A stretch of DNA of 64,000 bases from Sphingomonas yunnanensis (lineage in GTDB: Bacteria; Pseudomonadota; Alphaproteobacteria; Sphingomonadales; Sphingomonadaceae), in contig NZ_JAIOKB010000002.1 of NCBI RefSeq assembly GCF_019898765.1, forward strand, positions 310,001 to 374,000. The letters run 5' to 3'. The translations under genes were made by a program, and so were the position numbers. The notes under the pieces were generated by a model. It did no database searches and was not told the origin of the DNA. It saw only the letters and a list, made by a program, of their open reading frames with translations. Position 1 is the stretch's first letter. The number at the start of each line of letters is the position of its first letter. Positions 7,477-16,079 of this stretch are shown piece after piece.

Positions 7477-9852
7477 TCACGTCCGCGGCAGCGCGTACGC
7501 CAGCGTATAGTCCCCGTACCGCGTTCCCAGCGCGCCGTGCCCGCCCGCGGTGATCACGACATATTGCCGCCCGTCGCGCCCGCGATAGGTCATCGGCGTC
7601 GCCTGCGCCCCCGCGGGCAGCCGCGCCTTCCACACCACCTTGCCGGTGCTGAGATCGAAGGCGCGCAGATACTGGTCGGTGGTGGCGCCGATGAAGGCCA
7701 GCCCGCCCGCGGTGATGATCGAGCCGCCGAGGTTGGGCACGCCGGTCTTGAGCGGCACGCCGAGGTGCGAGCCGAACAGCCCGGTGTCGCGCGCGGTGCC
7801 CAGCACCTCGCGCCACAGCACCTTGCGCGTGCCGAGGTCGACCGCGGTGAGATGCCCCCACGGCGGCGCGACGCAGGGCGCGCCGAAGACGCCGACCCAC
7901 GCCTTCACCACCGCGACATAGGGCGTGTTATATTGCGTCTGCAGCTGTGCCTGCATCGCGTTCTCGCCGCCCTGCTTCTGCTTCATCAGCGCCGCCGCGC
8001 GCGGGTCGTCGCGCCGCATCAGCCACAGCTTGAACGGCATCTCCATCGTGTTGACCGTCATCACCCCGCGCACCGGGTCGACCGCCGCGCCGCCCCAGTC
8101 GGTGACGCCGTCGAACGCCGGGTGGCCGATGATCGGCCTGAGCCCCATCGGCTGGTAGATGCCGGTGCCCTGCGCGCGGCGGATGTCGATGCGGCAGAAG
8201 AGCTGGTCGATCGGCGTCGCGCCCCAGGTCGCCACCTCGGTCGGCGCAGGCGGGGTGAAGCTCGGCATGCCGGTCGAGAAGGGCTGGGTCGGCGAGACGC
8301 GCACGCCCGGCGTCGCGCCGTCGGTGCGCACCTTGTGCTCGATGATCGCGGCGATCGGTGCGCCGGTCAGCCGGTTGAGGAAGAACACCTGGCCCATCTT
8401 GGTGGTCTGGATCAGCGCCGGGATCACCTGCCCGTTCGACGCGCGATAGTCGAACAGCGACGGGCCGATCGGCAGGTCCATGTCCCACATGTCGCGGTGG
8501 ACCAGCTGGCGCACCCAGCGCAGCTTGCCGGTCTGCGCCTCCAGCGCGACGATCGCGCTGCCGAAGCGGTCGTCGAACGGGCGGCGGTAGCCGATCCAGT
8601 AATCGGGCGAGGCGTTGCCGGTGCCGAGATAGACCAAGCCGTTGTCGGGGTCGGCGGTGATCGCCCCCCAGACGTTGGGCGTGCCGCGGGTATAGACCTG
8701 CCCCGCGGGCAGCGGAGGTATCGCGTCGGCCGAGCGGCCGACGTCCCATGCCCAGACCGGCGCGCCCGACACCGGGTCATAGGCGCGCACCACGCCCGAG
8801 GGAATGTCGCGGTTGACGTTGTCGGTGATGCGCTCGCCGATGATCAGCCGGCCGTTGACCACGACGGGCGGCGTGGTGCCGATCTGGTCGGACGGCTTCG
8901 ACACGCCCATGTTGGCGCGCAGGTCGATCGCGCCGCCCTGGCCGAAGCTCGGGCACGGGCGGCCGGTGTCGGCGTCGAGCGCGACCAGCCGCGCGTCGAA
9001 CGTCGGCGCGAAGATCCGCCTCGGGCAGGCCGTGCCCGCGGGCGCCTCGAAATAGGTGACGCCGCGGCAGACGAGATAATTGTTGCCCTCGACCTTGGCG
9101 GCCTCGTGCCAGCTCCACTTGGTCTGACCCGTGGTGGCGTCGATCGCCTGGACGAAGGAGTGCGGCGTGCAGGTGTAGAGCGTGTCGCCGATGTGGATCG
9201 GGGTCGATTCGGAATGATATTCGCGTTTGTGCTCGGTCGCCTCGGCGGGCATCGGCAGGTCGCCGGTGCGCTGCGTCCAGGCGAGCTGGAGCTGGGCGAC
9301 ATTCTGCGGCGTGATGTCCGCCAGCGCCGAGTAGCGCCGCCCCGCGGGGGTACCGCCATAGTCGCGCCAATCGGCGTCGGCCACGCCGGTCGGCGCCGCG
9401 GCCAGCGCCGGGCGCGGCGCGGCGCCTGGGGCTGCCCCCTGCGCGGCGACATCCTGGTGGCCCAGCATCAGCCCGAGCCCCGCCAGCGCGGCGACGCCGG
9501 CCGCCACCGCCGGCACCGCCCGCGACCGCGCGCGCGGCCCGCGCCGCCAGCCGGTCAGCAGCACTAGCGCGAGCAGCACGGTCGGCGCGACCAGGCGCGG
9601 GATCAGCTGCAGCCCGTCGAGCCCGACCTCCCACAGCGCCCACAGCAGCGTGCCGGCCCATACCGCGACGTACAGCCAGCGCCCGGCGGGGTGCCCGCGC
9701 CCGAGCAGCGCCCCGCTCGCCACCATCGCGACCCCGGCGACGACGTAGTAGGGCGAGCCGCCGAGCGACGCGAGCACACCGCCGGCGACCGCGAAGAAAC
9801 CGCCGAGGGTCGCGATGACCCACGCCAATGCCACCGTGAGCAGCCGTCCCAT
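7477..9852 (-). CDS. Membrane-bound PQQ-dependent dehydrogenase, glucose/quinate/shikimate family
   Basis: A 791-residue quinoprotein close in length to Gcd (~800). Residues ~1-115 hold four or five membrane helices, as in Gcd and QuiA. The rest is an eight-bladed propeller with family blocks such as DWRDYGGTPAGRRYSAL, ITPQNVAQLQLAWTQRTGD, KREYHSESTPIHIGDTLY, TPPVVVNGRLIIGERI, TRGTPNVWGAITADP and HLTAVDLGTRKVLWREVLGT. It would oxidise a sugar or cyclic alcohol in the periplasm and pass electrons to ubiquinone. Glucose versus quinate/shikimate cannot be decided from sequence. The start at 9852 has GGGGAAG six bases upstream; 9866 is an alternative. Longer readings into the CAP gene are an artefact. 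No pqq synthesis genes occur nearby. Confidence 0.9.
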   Translation of the reverse strand: MGRLLTVALAWVIATLGGFFAVAGGVLASLGGSPYYVVAGVAMVASGALLGRGHPAGRWLYVAVWAGTLLWALWEVGLDGLQLIPRLVAPTVLLALVLLTGWRRGPRARSRAVPAVAAGVAALAGLGLMLGHQDVAAQGAAPGAAPRPALAAAPTGVADADWRDYGGTPAGRRYSALADITPQNVAQLQLAWTQRTGDLPMPAEATEHKREYHSESTPIHIGDTLYTCTPHSFVQAIDATTGQTKWSWHEAAKVEGNNYLVCRGVTYFEAPAGTACPRRIFAPTFDARLVALDADTGRPCPSFGQGGAIDLRANMGVSKPSDQIGTTPPVVVNGRLIIGERITDNVNRDIPSGVVRAYDPVSGAPVWAWDVGRSADAIPPLPAGQVYTRGTPNVWGAITADPDNGLVYLGTGNASPDYWIGYRRPFDDRFGSAIVALEAQTGKLRWVRQLVHRDMWDMDLPIGPSLFDYRASNGQVIPALIQTTKMGQVFFLNRLTGAPIAAIIEHKVRTDGATPGVRVSPTQPFSTGMPSFTPPAPTEVATWGATPIDQLFCRIDIRRAQGTGIYQPMGLRPIIGHPAFDGVTDWGGAAVDPVRGVMTVNTMEMPFKLWLMRRDDPRAAALMKQKQGGENAMQAQLQTQYNTPYVAVVKAWVGVFGAPCVAPPWGHLTAVDLGTRKVLWREVLGTARDTGLFGSHLGVPLKTGVPNLGGSIITAGGLAFIGATTDQYLRAFDLSTGKVVWKARLPAGAQATPMTYRGRDGRQYVVITAGGHGALGTRYGDYTLAYALPRT

Positions 9853-9932
9853 ATTCCGCTTCCCCATTGATCTAGGGCAGCAACGCGGCGGCGGCCGGAA
9901 AGTAACGCGATGTTGCCGGCGGCCGCGCGCCC

Positions 9933-10532
9933 TCAGTAAGCGGTCTCGCCGATCGCCTCGCCCGCGGGGGCGTAGCGGCAGACGAGCACGTCGTCGCGTC
10001 GCCCCGCCGCCAGCGCGCAGCCGAGCCGCGCGGTAGCGCGCCACACGATCTGCGCGTAATGCACCGCGTCCTGCCAGCGCCCGGTGCGGCTGAAGCGCGG
10101 CGAGGGCGCGTTGACATAGGCGCCGCGCTCGTCGAGCCACCAGCGCACCATCTCGGCATAGGCATAGGCGTCGCGCGTGCCGGCGAAGAGGTTCTCGCCC
10201 TGGCGCTGGCGGCCCTGCGGCTGGGCGGCATGGGCGAAGCGGCCGGTGCGCGCCAGCTCGCGCGCATAGCCCTCGGCGGCGCGCGCGAGCGTCTCGTCCC
10301 AGGCGAGCGGCGGCAGCGCCAGCTCGGCGCGCGCGCGATTGTGCTCGTCCAGCATCGCCTGGCGCAGCAGCGCCGACCCGCGCGGCGCCGGATCGATCCG
10401 CTGCCGCCACTCGGTCGCCCCGCCGCGCGGCGGCGGCCCGAGCCGCGACGGCTCGGCCTGGGCGGGAAGGTCGGCGGAGGAGCGCGCGAGCAGGGCGGCG
10501 GCGAGCAGGACGAATGTTCGTTGCGGGGACAC
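9933..10532 (-). CDS. Secreted CAP-domain (SCP/PR-1) protein
   Basis: About 199 residues from a GTG start at 10532, which places a hydrophobic signal peptide (TFVLLAAALLARS, ending near AQA) at the very N-terminus and has AGGAG upstream; an ATG at 10568 is possible. The CAP signature is clear: LLDEHN-like LDEHNRARAELALPPLAWD, GENLFAGT, then HYAQIVWRATARLGCALA and CRYAPAGE. Histidine and glutamate of the CAP cavity are retained. Bacterial CAP proteins are exported and mostly uncharacterised. It is on the same strand as the dehydrogenase, 80 bases upstream of it, so co-transcription is possible. Confidence 0.85.
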   Translation of the reverse strand: MSPQRTFVLLAAALLARSSADLPAQAEPSRLGPPPRGGATEWRQRIDPAPRGSALLRQAMLDEHNRARAELALPPLAWDETLARAAEGYARELARTGRFAHAAQPQGRQRQGENLFAGTRDAYAYAEMVRWWLDERGAYVNAPSPRFSRTGRWQDAVHYAQIVWRATARLGCALAAGRRDDVLVCRYAPAGEAIGETAY

Positions 10533-10787
10533 AACGGGCGCTCCTAGCGCCCGCGACTCGCGGCGCAATGCGGAGTCGAGTCGGGACGGGACGCGGGGCT
10601 GTGCTAGAGTGGGACGGGGGCGATCGGCGGTAGAGGCCCTCGCCTCCTGCGCGCGGGAGTTCGGCGGTCGCGCGACCGCCGCGCCTTCTCTCCGCGCCTA
10701 TCCACCCGCGACCGCCCGCCCCTCCTGCCCGCGCCTTCAGGGGCTCGCCGACGTCGGAGGTTCACCGGCGCTCTCGCGCGAAGATCA

Positions 10788-11441
10788 TCACCCGATCAGT
10801 CGCGGCACGGAGACTCGGGGCGGGAGCCCGGCGCGTGCGCGGCGCAGCGTCGCGGGCGCCTCCACCGGCGGGGCCGCGCCGGCGAGCGCCTCCAGCAGCG
10901 TGACGTCGCGCGGGATCGCGCGGACGGCATCGGCGTCGCTGGTGTAATCGGGCGCGATCACGTCGATGGCCGCGATCAGCTCGACTCGGGACCCCGGCGG
11001 CAGCGCGTGCAGCGTCGCCGCGAGCCGCCGCATCCCCTCGTCGTCGGCGCCGGGCTCGATCTCCTCGGCGAAGGCGTTCTCAAGGATGAGGGTGGAGACC
11101 GACACGACATGGGCCGCCACCGCGATGGGAGAGATACCAGTGGGCTCGCAGGTCGCGCGCTGGCGGACGACATTCGCCCCAATCCGTGGCGGTAGCTCCG
11201 ATCGGTCCGGTAGCCCATGACTCTCCGATACGTCGCGGACGATCGAGGCCTTCTCGCCGTCTAGCGTGTCGGCGACGACATCGAACGCTGCGATCAAGGC
11301 AGGCAGATGTTCCAATCCCACATGGTCAAGCGCATCTCCGATATATTCGCCTATCCCGACGTTTGCATCGAGATCACGCAGTTCTTCGTGGGTCTGCCCG
11401 ATGAAGATGTAGGCCGCCGCGTATATTCGGGCGAGATCCAC
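10788..11441 (-). CDS. Hypothetical protein, candidate immunity gene of a decayed toxin locus
   Basis: A 217-residue soluble, acidic, mostly helical protein of no recognised family, starting at GTG 11441. Its 5' end overlaps the toxin-like fragment on the same strand by about 90 bases, as immunity genes often abut their toxins. Blocks such as ALDHVGLEHLPALIAAFDVV and AATLHALPPGSRVELIAAID suggest a repeated helical fold. The C-terminal ~30 residues are proline/arginine-rich and may not be conserved. An immunity role is inferred only from position; it could also be an unrelated accessory gene. Confidence 0.45.
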   Translation of the reverse strand: MDLARIYAAAYIFIGQTHEELRDLDANVGIGEYIGDALDHVGLEHLPALIAAFDVVADTLDGEKASIVRDVSESHGLPDRSELPPRIGANVVRQRATCEPTGISPIAVAAHVVSVSTLILENAFAEEIEPGADDEGMRRLAATLHALPPGSRVELIAAIDVIAPDYTSDADAVRAIPRDVTLLEALAGAAPPVEAPATLRRARAGLPPRVSVPRLIG

Positions 11442-11776
11442 TGTCGTCGTGGTTTCACGGTCCTCACGCTGATCCTCCTCGTTCCATTTCTCTTTATCAT
11501 TCTCCTCGCGATCGCTGCACGCTTAGCACCCTTCACCTCCCACACGGCGATCCGGCGGTGCTCCTCCAGCGCCTGCGCCTGCCATGCCATCTGCCCGCGT
11601 GAACCGGCCCGATCCTGCAGTTTCAGCTTACGCTCGATCATATAGGCGCCATCGATGCCATCGAACGTGACCGGCCGAACCTCGCCGTTCGGCATGGTTC
11701 GAGTCAGCGCGGGTGCCTGGCCGGGCCGAGCGCCGGCGGCACCCAGTGGGACATGCTCATGTGCGTCGTCGGGGCG
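11351..11776 (-). pseudogene. C-terminal fragment of a polymorphic toxin with a restriction-endonuclease-like domain
   Basis: The open frame begins after an in-frame TGA at 11777-11779 without any plausible start and reads ...RTMPNGEVRPVTFDGIDG, then YMIERKLKLQD, then QAWQA-like MAWQAQALEEHRR, WEVKGAKRAAIARRM and RRISVRTV. This order (FDG-x-DG, a catalytic-looking E-R-K, a helix, W-E-V strand, then an I-x-V-R-x-V end) matches restriction-endonuclease-fold toxin domains found at the C-terminus of polymorphic toxins. The delivery N-terminus is missing. After the domain the frame runs ~25 residues further than expected, overlapping the next ORF. I read it as a decayed or orphan toxin tip; the family call is by pattern memory only. 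Confidence 0.5.
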
Positions 11777-11933
11777 TCAGCCGCTTGGCCACACCATCGG
11801 GCGTGCATGATCGACCTCTCGCCCGCCTCTAGGCGGTATCTCTCCGATCTGACGTCGATCACACGGCGGGCTGGTTGCGACCGGCAGAAGGTGCTTGCAT
11901 AGTCGTGTCGCGGGGAGCCCGGGGGAGCAGCGA

Positions 11934-12770
11934 ATGAAGATCGGTTGGACAGCGGCCTTGAGCGTGGCTGCGATCCTCGGCGGCTCTGCATCTGCTGGTC
12001 TGGCGCAGGATATCTCGACGTTTGATAGCGCGGGAGTGTTGCTGGGCAACGACGTGCAGCAAGCGACCATCGCACTTGAGAGCCGCGGGTTCGACGTGTC
12101 GCAGATGATGGCCAAATACGACTTGGCGGCCGACATGCCCTATGTGCAAGCGCTCAACGCCGAAAAGAATGATGAAACGACACGAGAGACTGTGGTCGTG
12201 CGGTTCTCTGAGCCTCCGGCACAAGCCCGGACTATAGTCGTGTGGCGTTCCATCACCTTCAAAGCGGGTAAGGCTCCAACGTTGGAGAGCTACCGAGCCG
12301 CTGTGCGCGAGAGGGCGGGTAACGAGACCTACTGGCGTGACGTTGGCGGTACAGCGATCGAGCAATATGTGCAGTGGTCGAAGAGCGGCAAGAAGCGTGG
12401 CGGATTATTCAAGATGCTGGACTCCCTGCCAAGCAGCTACCCGAATCCGTGTGTCGTCGGCATTGGCATAGGATCCTCGAACGAGGCCGTCACAGCAAAG
12501 GTGCGTGCGCCACAATACGGAAAGAACGGCGGGAGCGGTCCGCCACCAATCTCCAATGTGGTAACACCTCAGGAGTTTTGCGGGTTTGGTCTGATTGTCA
12601 CGTACCATGTGCCGGATCGCGCGACTGGTCTGGTTACCTCTGTTGACATGCTGTTGATCGATCAGCCGCAGGCGGCCGATATGGCTGAGAAGCGAGACTC
12701 TTTCTTGGAAGAGCGGAGGTTGGCGCAGATCGAGGCAGCGCGGAAAGCTGGCGGAAAGCCCGTCCTCTAG
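11934..12770 (+). CDS. Exported protein of unknown function
   Basis: A 278-residue protein with a clear signal peptide: MKIGWTAALSVAAILGG, then ASAGLAQ with probable cleavage after AQ-D or AGLA. The mature part has no recognised domain. Two cysteines (in NPCVVGIG and EFCGFG) could form a periplasmic disulphide. The C-terminus is a charged helix (EKRDSFLEERRLAQIEAARK). The start at 11934 is chosen because it begins the signal peptide. Base composition is clearly lower in GC than core genes, and no neighbour suggests a role. It may be part of a transferred block with the DUF2252 gene. Confidence 0.65.
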   Translation: MKIGWTAALSVAAILGGSASAGLAQDISTFDSAGVLLGNDVQQATIALESRGFDVSQMMAKYDLAADMPYVQALNAEKNDETTRETVVVRFSEPPAQARTIVVWRSITFKAGKAPTLESYRAAVRERAGNETYWRDVGGTAIEQYVQWSKSGKKRGGLFKMLDSLPSSYPNPCVVGIGIGSSNEAVTAKVRAPQYGKNGGSGPPPISNVVTPQEFCGFGLIVTYHVPDRATGLVTSVDMLLIDQPQAADMAEKRDSFLEERRLAQIEAARKAGGKPVL

Positions 12771-13167
12771 CTGCCGCGTGGATGGCTGTCAGTTCAAAGC
12801 ATGAGGTCAAACAGCCATCGTTAAAGGGCTTCCGGAAGGCCGCCGTCATGCCGTCAAAAACCTATCGATGTTCTGAGATGCTTCTCTTGCTGTTCGCTCA
12901 TCCTCCGGAAAACGGCCGATTGATCGACGCCGACGTTCAACATCGTGTCCGTCGTGATCTTCGCCTGGAAATCAACTTTGACGATACATGGTTCTCGCGA
13001 TCCACGGCGCAGTCTATGATGTGCCGGGTAGCAGCTCTCGGGATCGATCCTGATCGGCTCGGGCGGCGCTCTGGTGCGCGGCCTAACCTCGGTAAATAGC
13101 AATCTTTTGTCACCAAGGTTGGTGGGACGCGTTTAAGCCCTCGAATCAAGTCCGAGGTGGATCATCG
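12771..13167. other. Non-coding gap
   Basis: 397 bases between two rightward genes. Short frames on both strands lack a ribosome site, coding bias or any family resemblance. The end, with AAGTCCGAGGTGG before the ATG at 13168, supplies the ribosome-binding site and probably the promoter of the DUF2252 gene. Confidence 0.5.
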
Positions 13168-14355
13168 ATGCCGTTGCCTGCTGATCGTCACGCCGTCCTC
13201 ACCGCCAGTCGAACTTTGAAGATGGCCCGTTCCGCGCACGCGTACGTTCGTGGCAGCACCGCGCAGTTCTACGAGTGGCTGGCAGCGTCTCCGTCCGCCA
13301 AACGCGTACCGGAGGGGCCGGCGATCTGGATCTGCGGCGATTGTCACCTCGGCAACCTGGGCCCTATTGCCAACGGGGTCGGGCGAGTTGAGGTGCAGAT
13401 CCGCGATCTCGATCAGGCCGTCATTGGCAATCCTGCACATGACCTCATTAGGTTGGGTCTGTCGCTCGCGACGGCAGCGCGCGGTTCCGATCTGCCCGGC
13501 GTCACCACTGCTCGCATGATGGAGGAGATGGTCGAGGGCTATGCGGCCGCGATCCACGATCCGACCAGCGGCGATGCCGGCGTGGAACCTCATGTCGTGC
13601 GCAGCATCAAGCGGCAGGCGGTAAGCCGTCGGTGGCGCCACCTCGCTAAGGAGCGCCTTGACGCGGTTGAGCCGGAGATCCCGCTCGGTACAAAGTTCTG
13701 GGCGCTTGCCGATGAGGAGCGTTCCGCGCTTCATGGGCTGTTCGAAGACCCGCGTGTCGCGCACATGATCCTGTCGCTCAAAGGTAAGCCGGCGGACCGC
13801 GAGGTTCGCCTGGTTGATGCGGCCTATTGGATGAAGGGGTGCAGTTCGCTCGGCCTGCTGCGCTACGCAGCGATCGTAGCGCTCAGAACCAGCAAGGGGC
13901 GCTGGTCTTTCGCGCTCGTCGATTTGAAACAGGCGGTCGATCCGGTTGCTCCATCGGCGGTGAGCGAGAAGATGCCGGACGACCATGGCGAACGTGTCGT
14001 CGCGGCAGCCCGCGCCCTTTCTCCGCATCTGGGCAGCCGAATGATGGCAGTGCGTCTGCTCGGCCGATCATTTTTCATCAGGGAGCTGGCCCCTCAGGAC
14101 CTGAAGCTCGAGATCGATCAGTTCAGCCATGGGGAGGCGGTGCGATCGGCGCGCTATCTGGCCTTCGTGGTCGGCAAGGCGCACGCTCGGCAGATGGATG
14201 CCGCCACCCGCGAGGAATGGCGTAGCGTGCTTGAAGCCGACCGGCGTGGCGCGATCGACACCCCATCCTGGCTATGGGAGAGTGTGGTTTCGCTCGCGGG
14301 CAGCCATGAGGCGGGCTACCTGGACCATTGTCGCCGCTACGCTCTTGCCGCTTGA
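13168..14355 (+). CDS. DUF2252 family protein
   Basis: A 395-residue soluble protein of the DUF2252 family, which has a distant kinase/aminoglycoside-phosphotransferase-like fold and no assigned reaction. Family blocks are MARSAHAYVRGSTAQFYEWL, WICGDCHLGNLGP (the H-x-D/N-like core), QIRDLDQAVIGNPAHDLIRL, the AYWMKGCSSLGLLRY segment, and a late FFIRELAPQDLKLE block. The G-D-x-H-L-x-N motif is the best-conserved family feature and looks intact. The gene sits alone in lower-GC DNA with its own upstream gap. DUF2252 genes are widespread and frequently horizontally moved. Confidence 0.85.
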   Translation: MPLPADRHAVLTASRTLKMARSAHAYVRGSTAQFYEWLAASPSAKRVPEGPAIWICGDCHLGNLGPIANGVGRVEVQIRDLDQAVIGNPAHDLIRLGLSLATAARGSDLPGVTTARMMEEMVEGYAAAIHDPTSGDAGVEPHVVRSIKRQAVSRRWRHLAKERLDAVEPEIPLGTKFWALADEERSALHGLFEDPRVAHMILSLKGKPADREVRLVDAAYWMKGCSSLGLLRYAAIVALRTSKGRWSFALVDLKQAVDPVAPSAVSEKMPDDHGERVVAAARALSPHLGSRMMAVRLLGRSFFIRELAPQDLKLEIDQFSHGEAVRSARYLAFVVGKAHARQMDAATREEWRSVLEADRRGAIDTPSWLWESVVSLAGSHEAGYLDHCRRYALAA

Positions 14356-15161
14356 GCTACCTACCGTTCGCCGCGCTGGATCATCGGGCGCGTCAGAGGC
14401 TGACCTCGGGATGGCTTCGTGCTTGTTGAGGGTCGATGGCTGTCCTGCCGCTCGGTCGGTAACGGCAAAGGTCAGAATACGGCGGCCTGGTGCGCCTCGT
14501 CGCGGGGAGGGGATGTCTCCTCCCCCATGGTCGCGAGTGGGACGGTGCTGAAGTGGCAGCGACACTGGCGCGGGCATAGCTGTCACCGGCCTGACACCGT
14601 CGAAAGGGGTTCAGTTCCCGGCATCAGCGCAGCGCGCTGGTAGCCTCGCCCTCACACCGTCCGGCCAGGGATCGGTTCACCGAGCCGCGTCAAGCTGCAA
14701 CGAACCGCGATCCGCGCACTCTACGGTCGCTCAAACCTACGGGAGGGCAGGCGCGATAAGCGTGTCTATTATAGGCTGCCATCGCTCACGGACAATGCCA
14801 TCGCCTCGGTTGCGGTGACTTTCCGCGATCGTCCAAAGCGGCTATTCTGGCACCTTGAGGAAATCAACCGGCCGCTGCCTTGATCGTAAGTCGTGCGAGA
14901 CAAAGAACTCAAACCTGTCCTTTCAGAGACAAGCTCTCCCAAACCTACTATCAATCGGGCATTACGTACGCCAGGGCCTCACGAGCCACCCTCTCGACGC
15001 GCCTGATGGCATATCGACTGCCGTCGAGCTCAACGAAGCCACCTGCGCCCGGGAGTGAAATCTCGTCGCGCTCACAAATGAATTTCTTTGGCCTGTCTTG
15101 GCAGTACGTCACCTTCATACCGCTGCGCCACCTATGTTGAGTAGAAGACGATCCTCACCGC
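14356..15161. other. Long gap without recognisable genes
   Basis: 806 bases of mixed composition between the DUF2252 gene and the polysaccharide lyase gene (convergent). Frames up to ~100 codons exist on both strands, but they lack ribosome sites, conserved-looking sequence and codon bias. The stretch 14760-15120 is distinctly AT-richer than the core. It looks like degraded accessory DNA. I see no transposase motif, repeat pair or RNA gene in it. Confidence 0.5.
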
Positions 15162-15998
15162 TTACCTGATCGTCGCCGGCCTGGAGACGATCGACAGCAT
15201 GGACGCACTCGCGATCTGCTGGTTGGCAAATTCAACAGCGAGCGTGCTCGTCGAATCCTTCTGCCGGTAGATACCGAACTGATACCGAGGGCCACGCACA
15301 TCGTTATAGCCGATCGGGACGTTGCGCAGATTCACTATCGACTTTCCGTCACGCCAAACCTGCAGGATGCCGCGGCCGGCGTAGTCGAATCTGATGCGGT
15401 AAACAAAGTTCACCCACGTGTTAAGTGGGAAGCCCCGGTCCTCGTACACGGTACGAGGGCTACCCGTACTCGCAGCCGTCTGTCGCCGCTGATCGTCCGA
15501 GCGAGTTGAAATCTTGAAGACGCCGTCCGTGAAGCTTTGGGCCAGAACAGGAGACATCGAAGCGTCATCGTCGTCGGGCACAGCATGCCATTGCCCAAGC
15601 ACCACCCACTTGCCGTCCTTCTCGACCTGACCGCTCACGCGCATGGCAAAGGACTGCCAGATGTCGGTCCTCCACGGCACCGTGTTGCAGCTGGTCGAGC
15701 GCGAGTATTGCGCCACCATCTCGGTGCGATCACTCCCCGCGCCCGAGCTGCTGCCGTCATGCGCTCGCGACTCGAAACGCCAAATCGAGGGCGAAACTCG
15801 GCTTATCGCGTACGGACGGGCCGGCGCCGATGGCGAGAACACGAACGAGCCGATCGAGGTCGGCAGGATGCCCGCCCAAGCCTGTCCCCGGCATCCGGCG
15901 AAGGCATCCTTGGCCTGCGCTCCTGCGACCGACGGCATCGCTGCAACGAGGAGAGCGACAAGGCCGCCGATCGGTCGGTGATAGAAGGCAAGGGACAT
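15162..15998 (-). CDS. Secreted polysaccharide lyase, heparin lyase I-like
   Basis: A 278-residue exported protein: signal peptide at residues ~1-28 (LVALLVAAMPSVAGAQA), then a beta-jelly-roll domain of the polysaccharide lyase family that contains heparinase I. Visible blocks include RFESRAHD...DRTEMVAQYS, a DIWQSFAMRVSG strand, VVLGQWHAVPDDDD with the Q-W-H pattern, NTWVNFVYRIRFDYAG and a GPRYQFGIYRQKD strand. Such enzymes cut uronic-acid-containing glycans by beta-elimination. It is the last gene of a leftward polysaccharide operon, so it probably trims or releases the polymer made there. Specificity for heparin is not implied. Confidence 0.75.
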   Translation of the reverse strand: MSLAFYHRPIGGLVALLVAAMPSVAGAQAKDAFAGCRGQAWAGILPTSIGSFVFSPSAPARPYAISRVSPSIWRFESRAHDGSSSGAGSDRTEMVAQYSRSTSCNTVPWRTDIWQSFAMRVSGQVEKDGKWVVLGQWHAVPDDDDASMSPVLAQSFTDGVFKISTRSDDQRRQTAASTGSPRTVYEDRGFPLNTWVNFVYRIRFDYAGRGILQVWRDGKSIVNLRNVPIGYNDVRGPRYQFGIYRQKDSTSTLAVEFANQQIASASMLSIVSRPATIR

Positions 15999-16079
15999 GC
16001 AGACTCCGCAGCACGGTCGGTTCGAGAGCGAGCTCGCCTCTAGCCTGATAGCATTAACAATCGATGGCTGGGACGGCGT

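Noticed and set aside
7477..10410. Reading the PQQ dehydrogenase as a 977-residue fusion with sequence from the CAP gene
   Set aside because: The added N-terminal part is the CAP gene in the wrong frame; the Gcd-type helices and ribosome site begin at 9852.
11697..11706. GGTTCGAGTC resembling the T-arm of tRNA-Leu as a possible attachment site
   Set aside because: Only ten bases match and they are the universal T-loop consensus; the sequence diverges at once on both sides.
12782..13099. 105-codon ORF between the exported protein and DUF2252 genes
   Set aside because: No ribosome site, no conserved-looking sequence and poor codon bias; treated as non-coding.
14356..15161. Possible transposase remnant in the long gap
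   Set aside because: Neither strand gave a DDE, integrase or IS-end pattern; only short frames without support.
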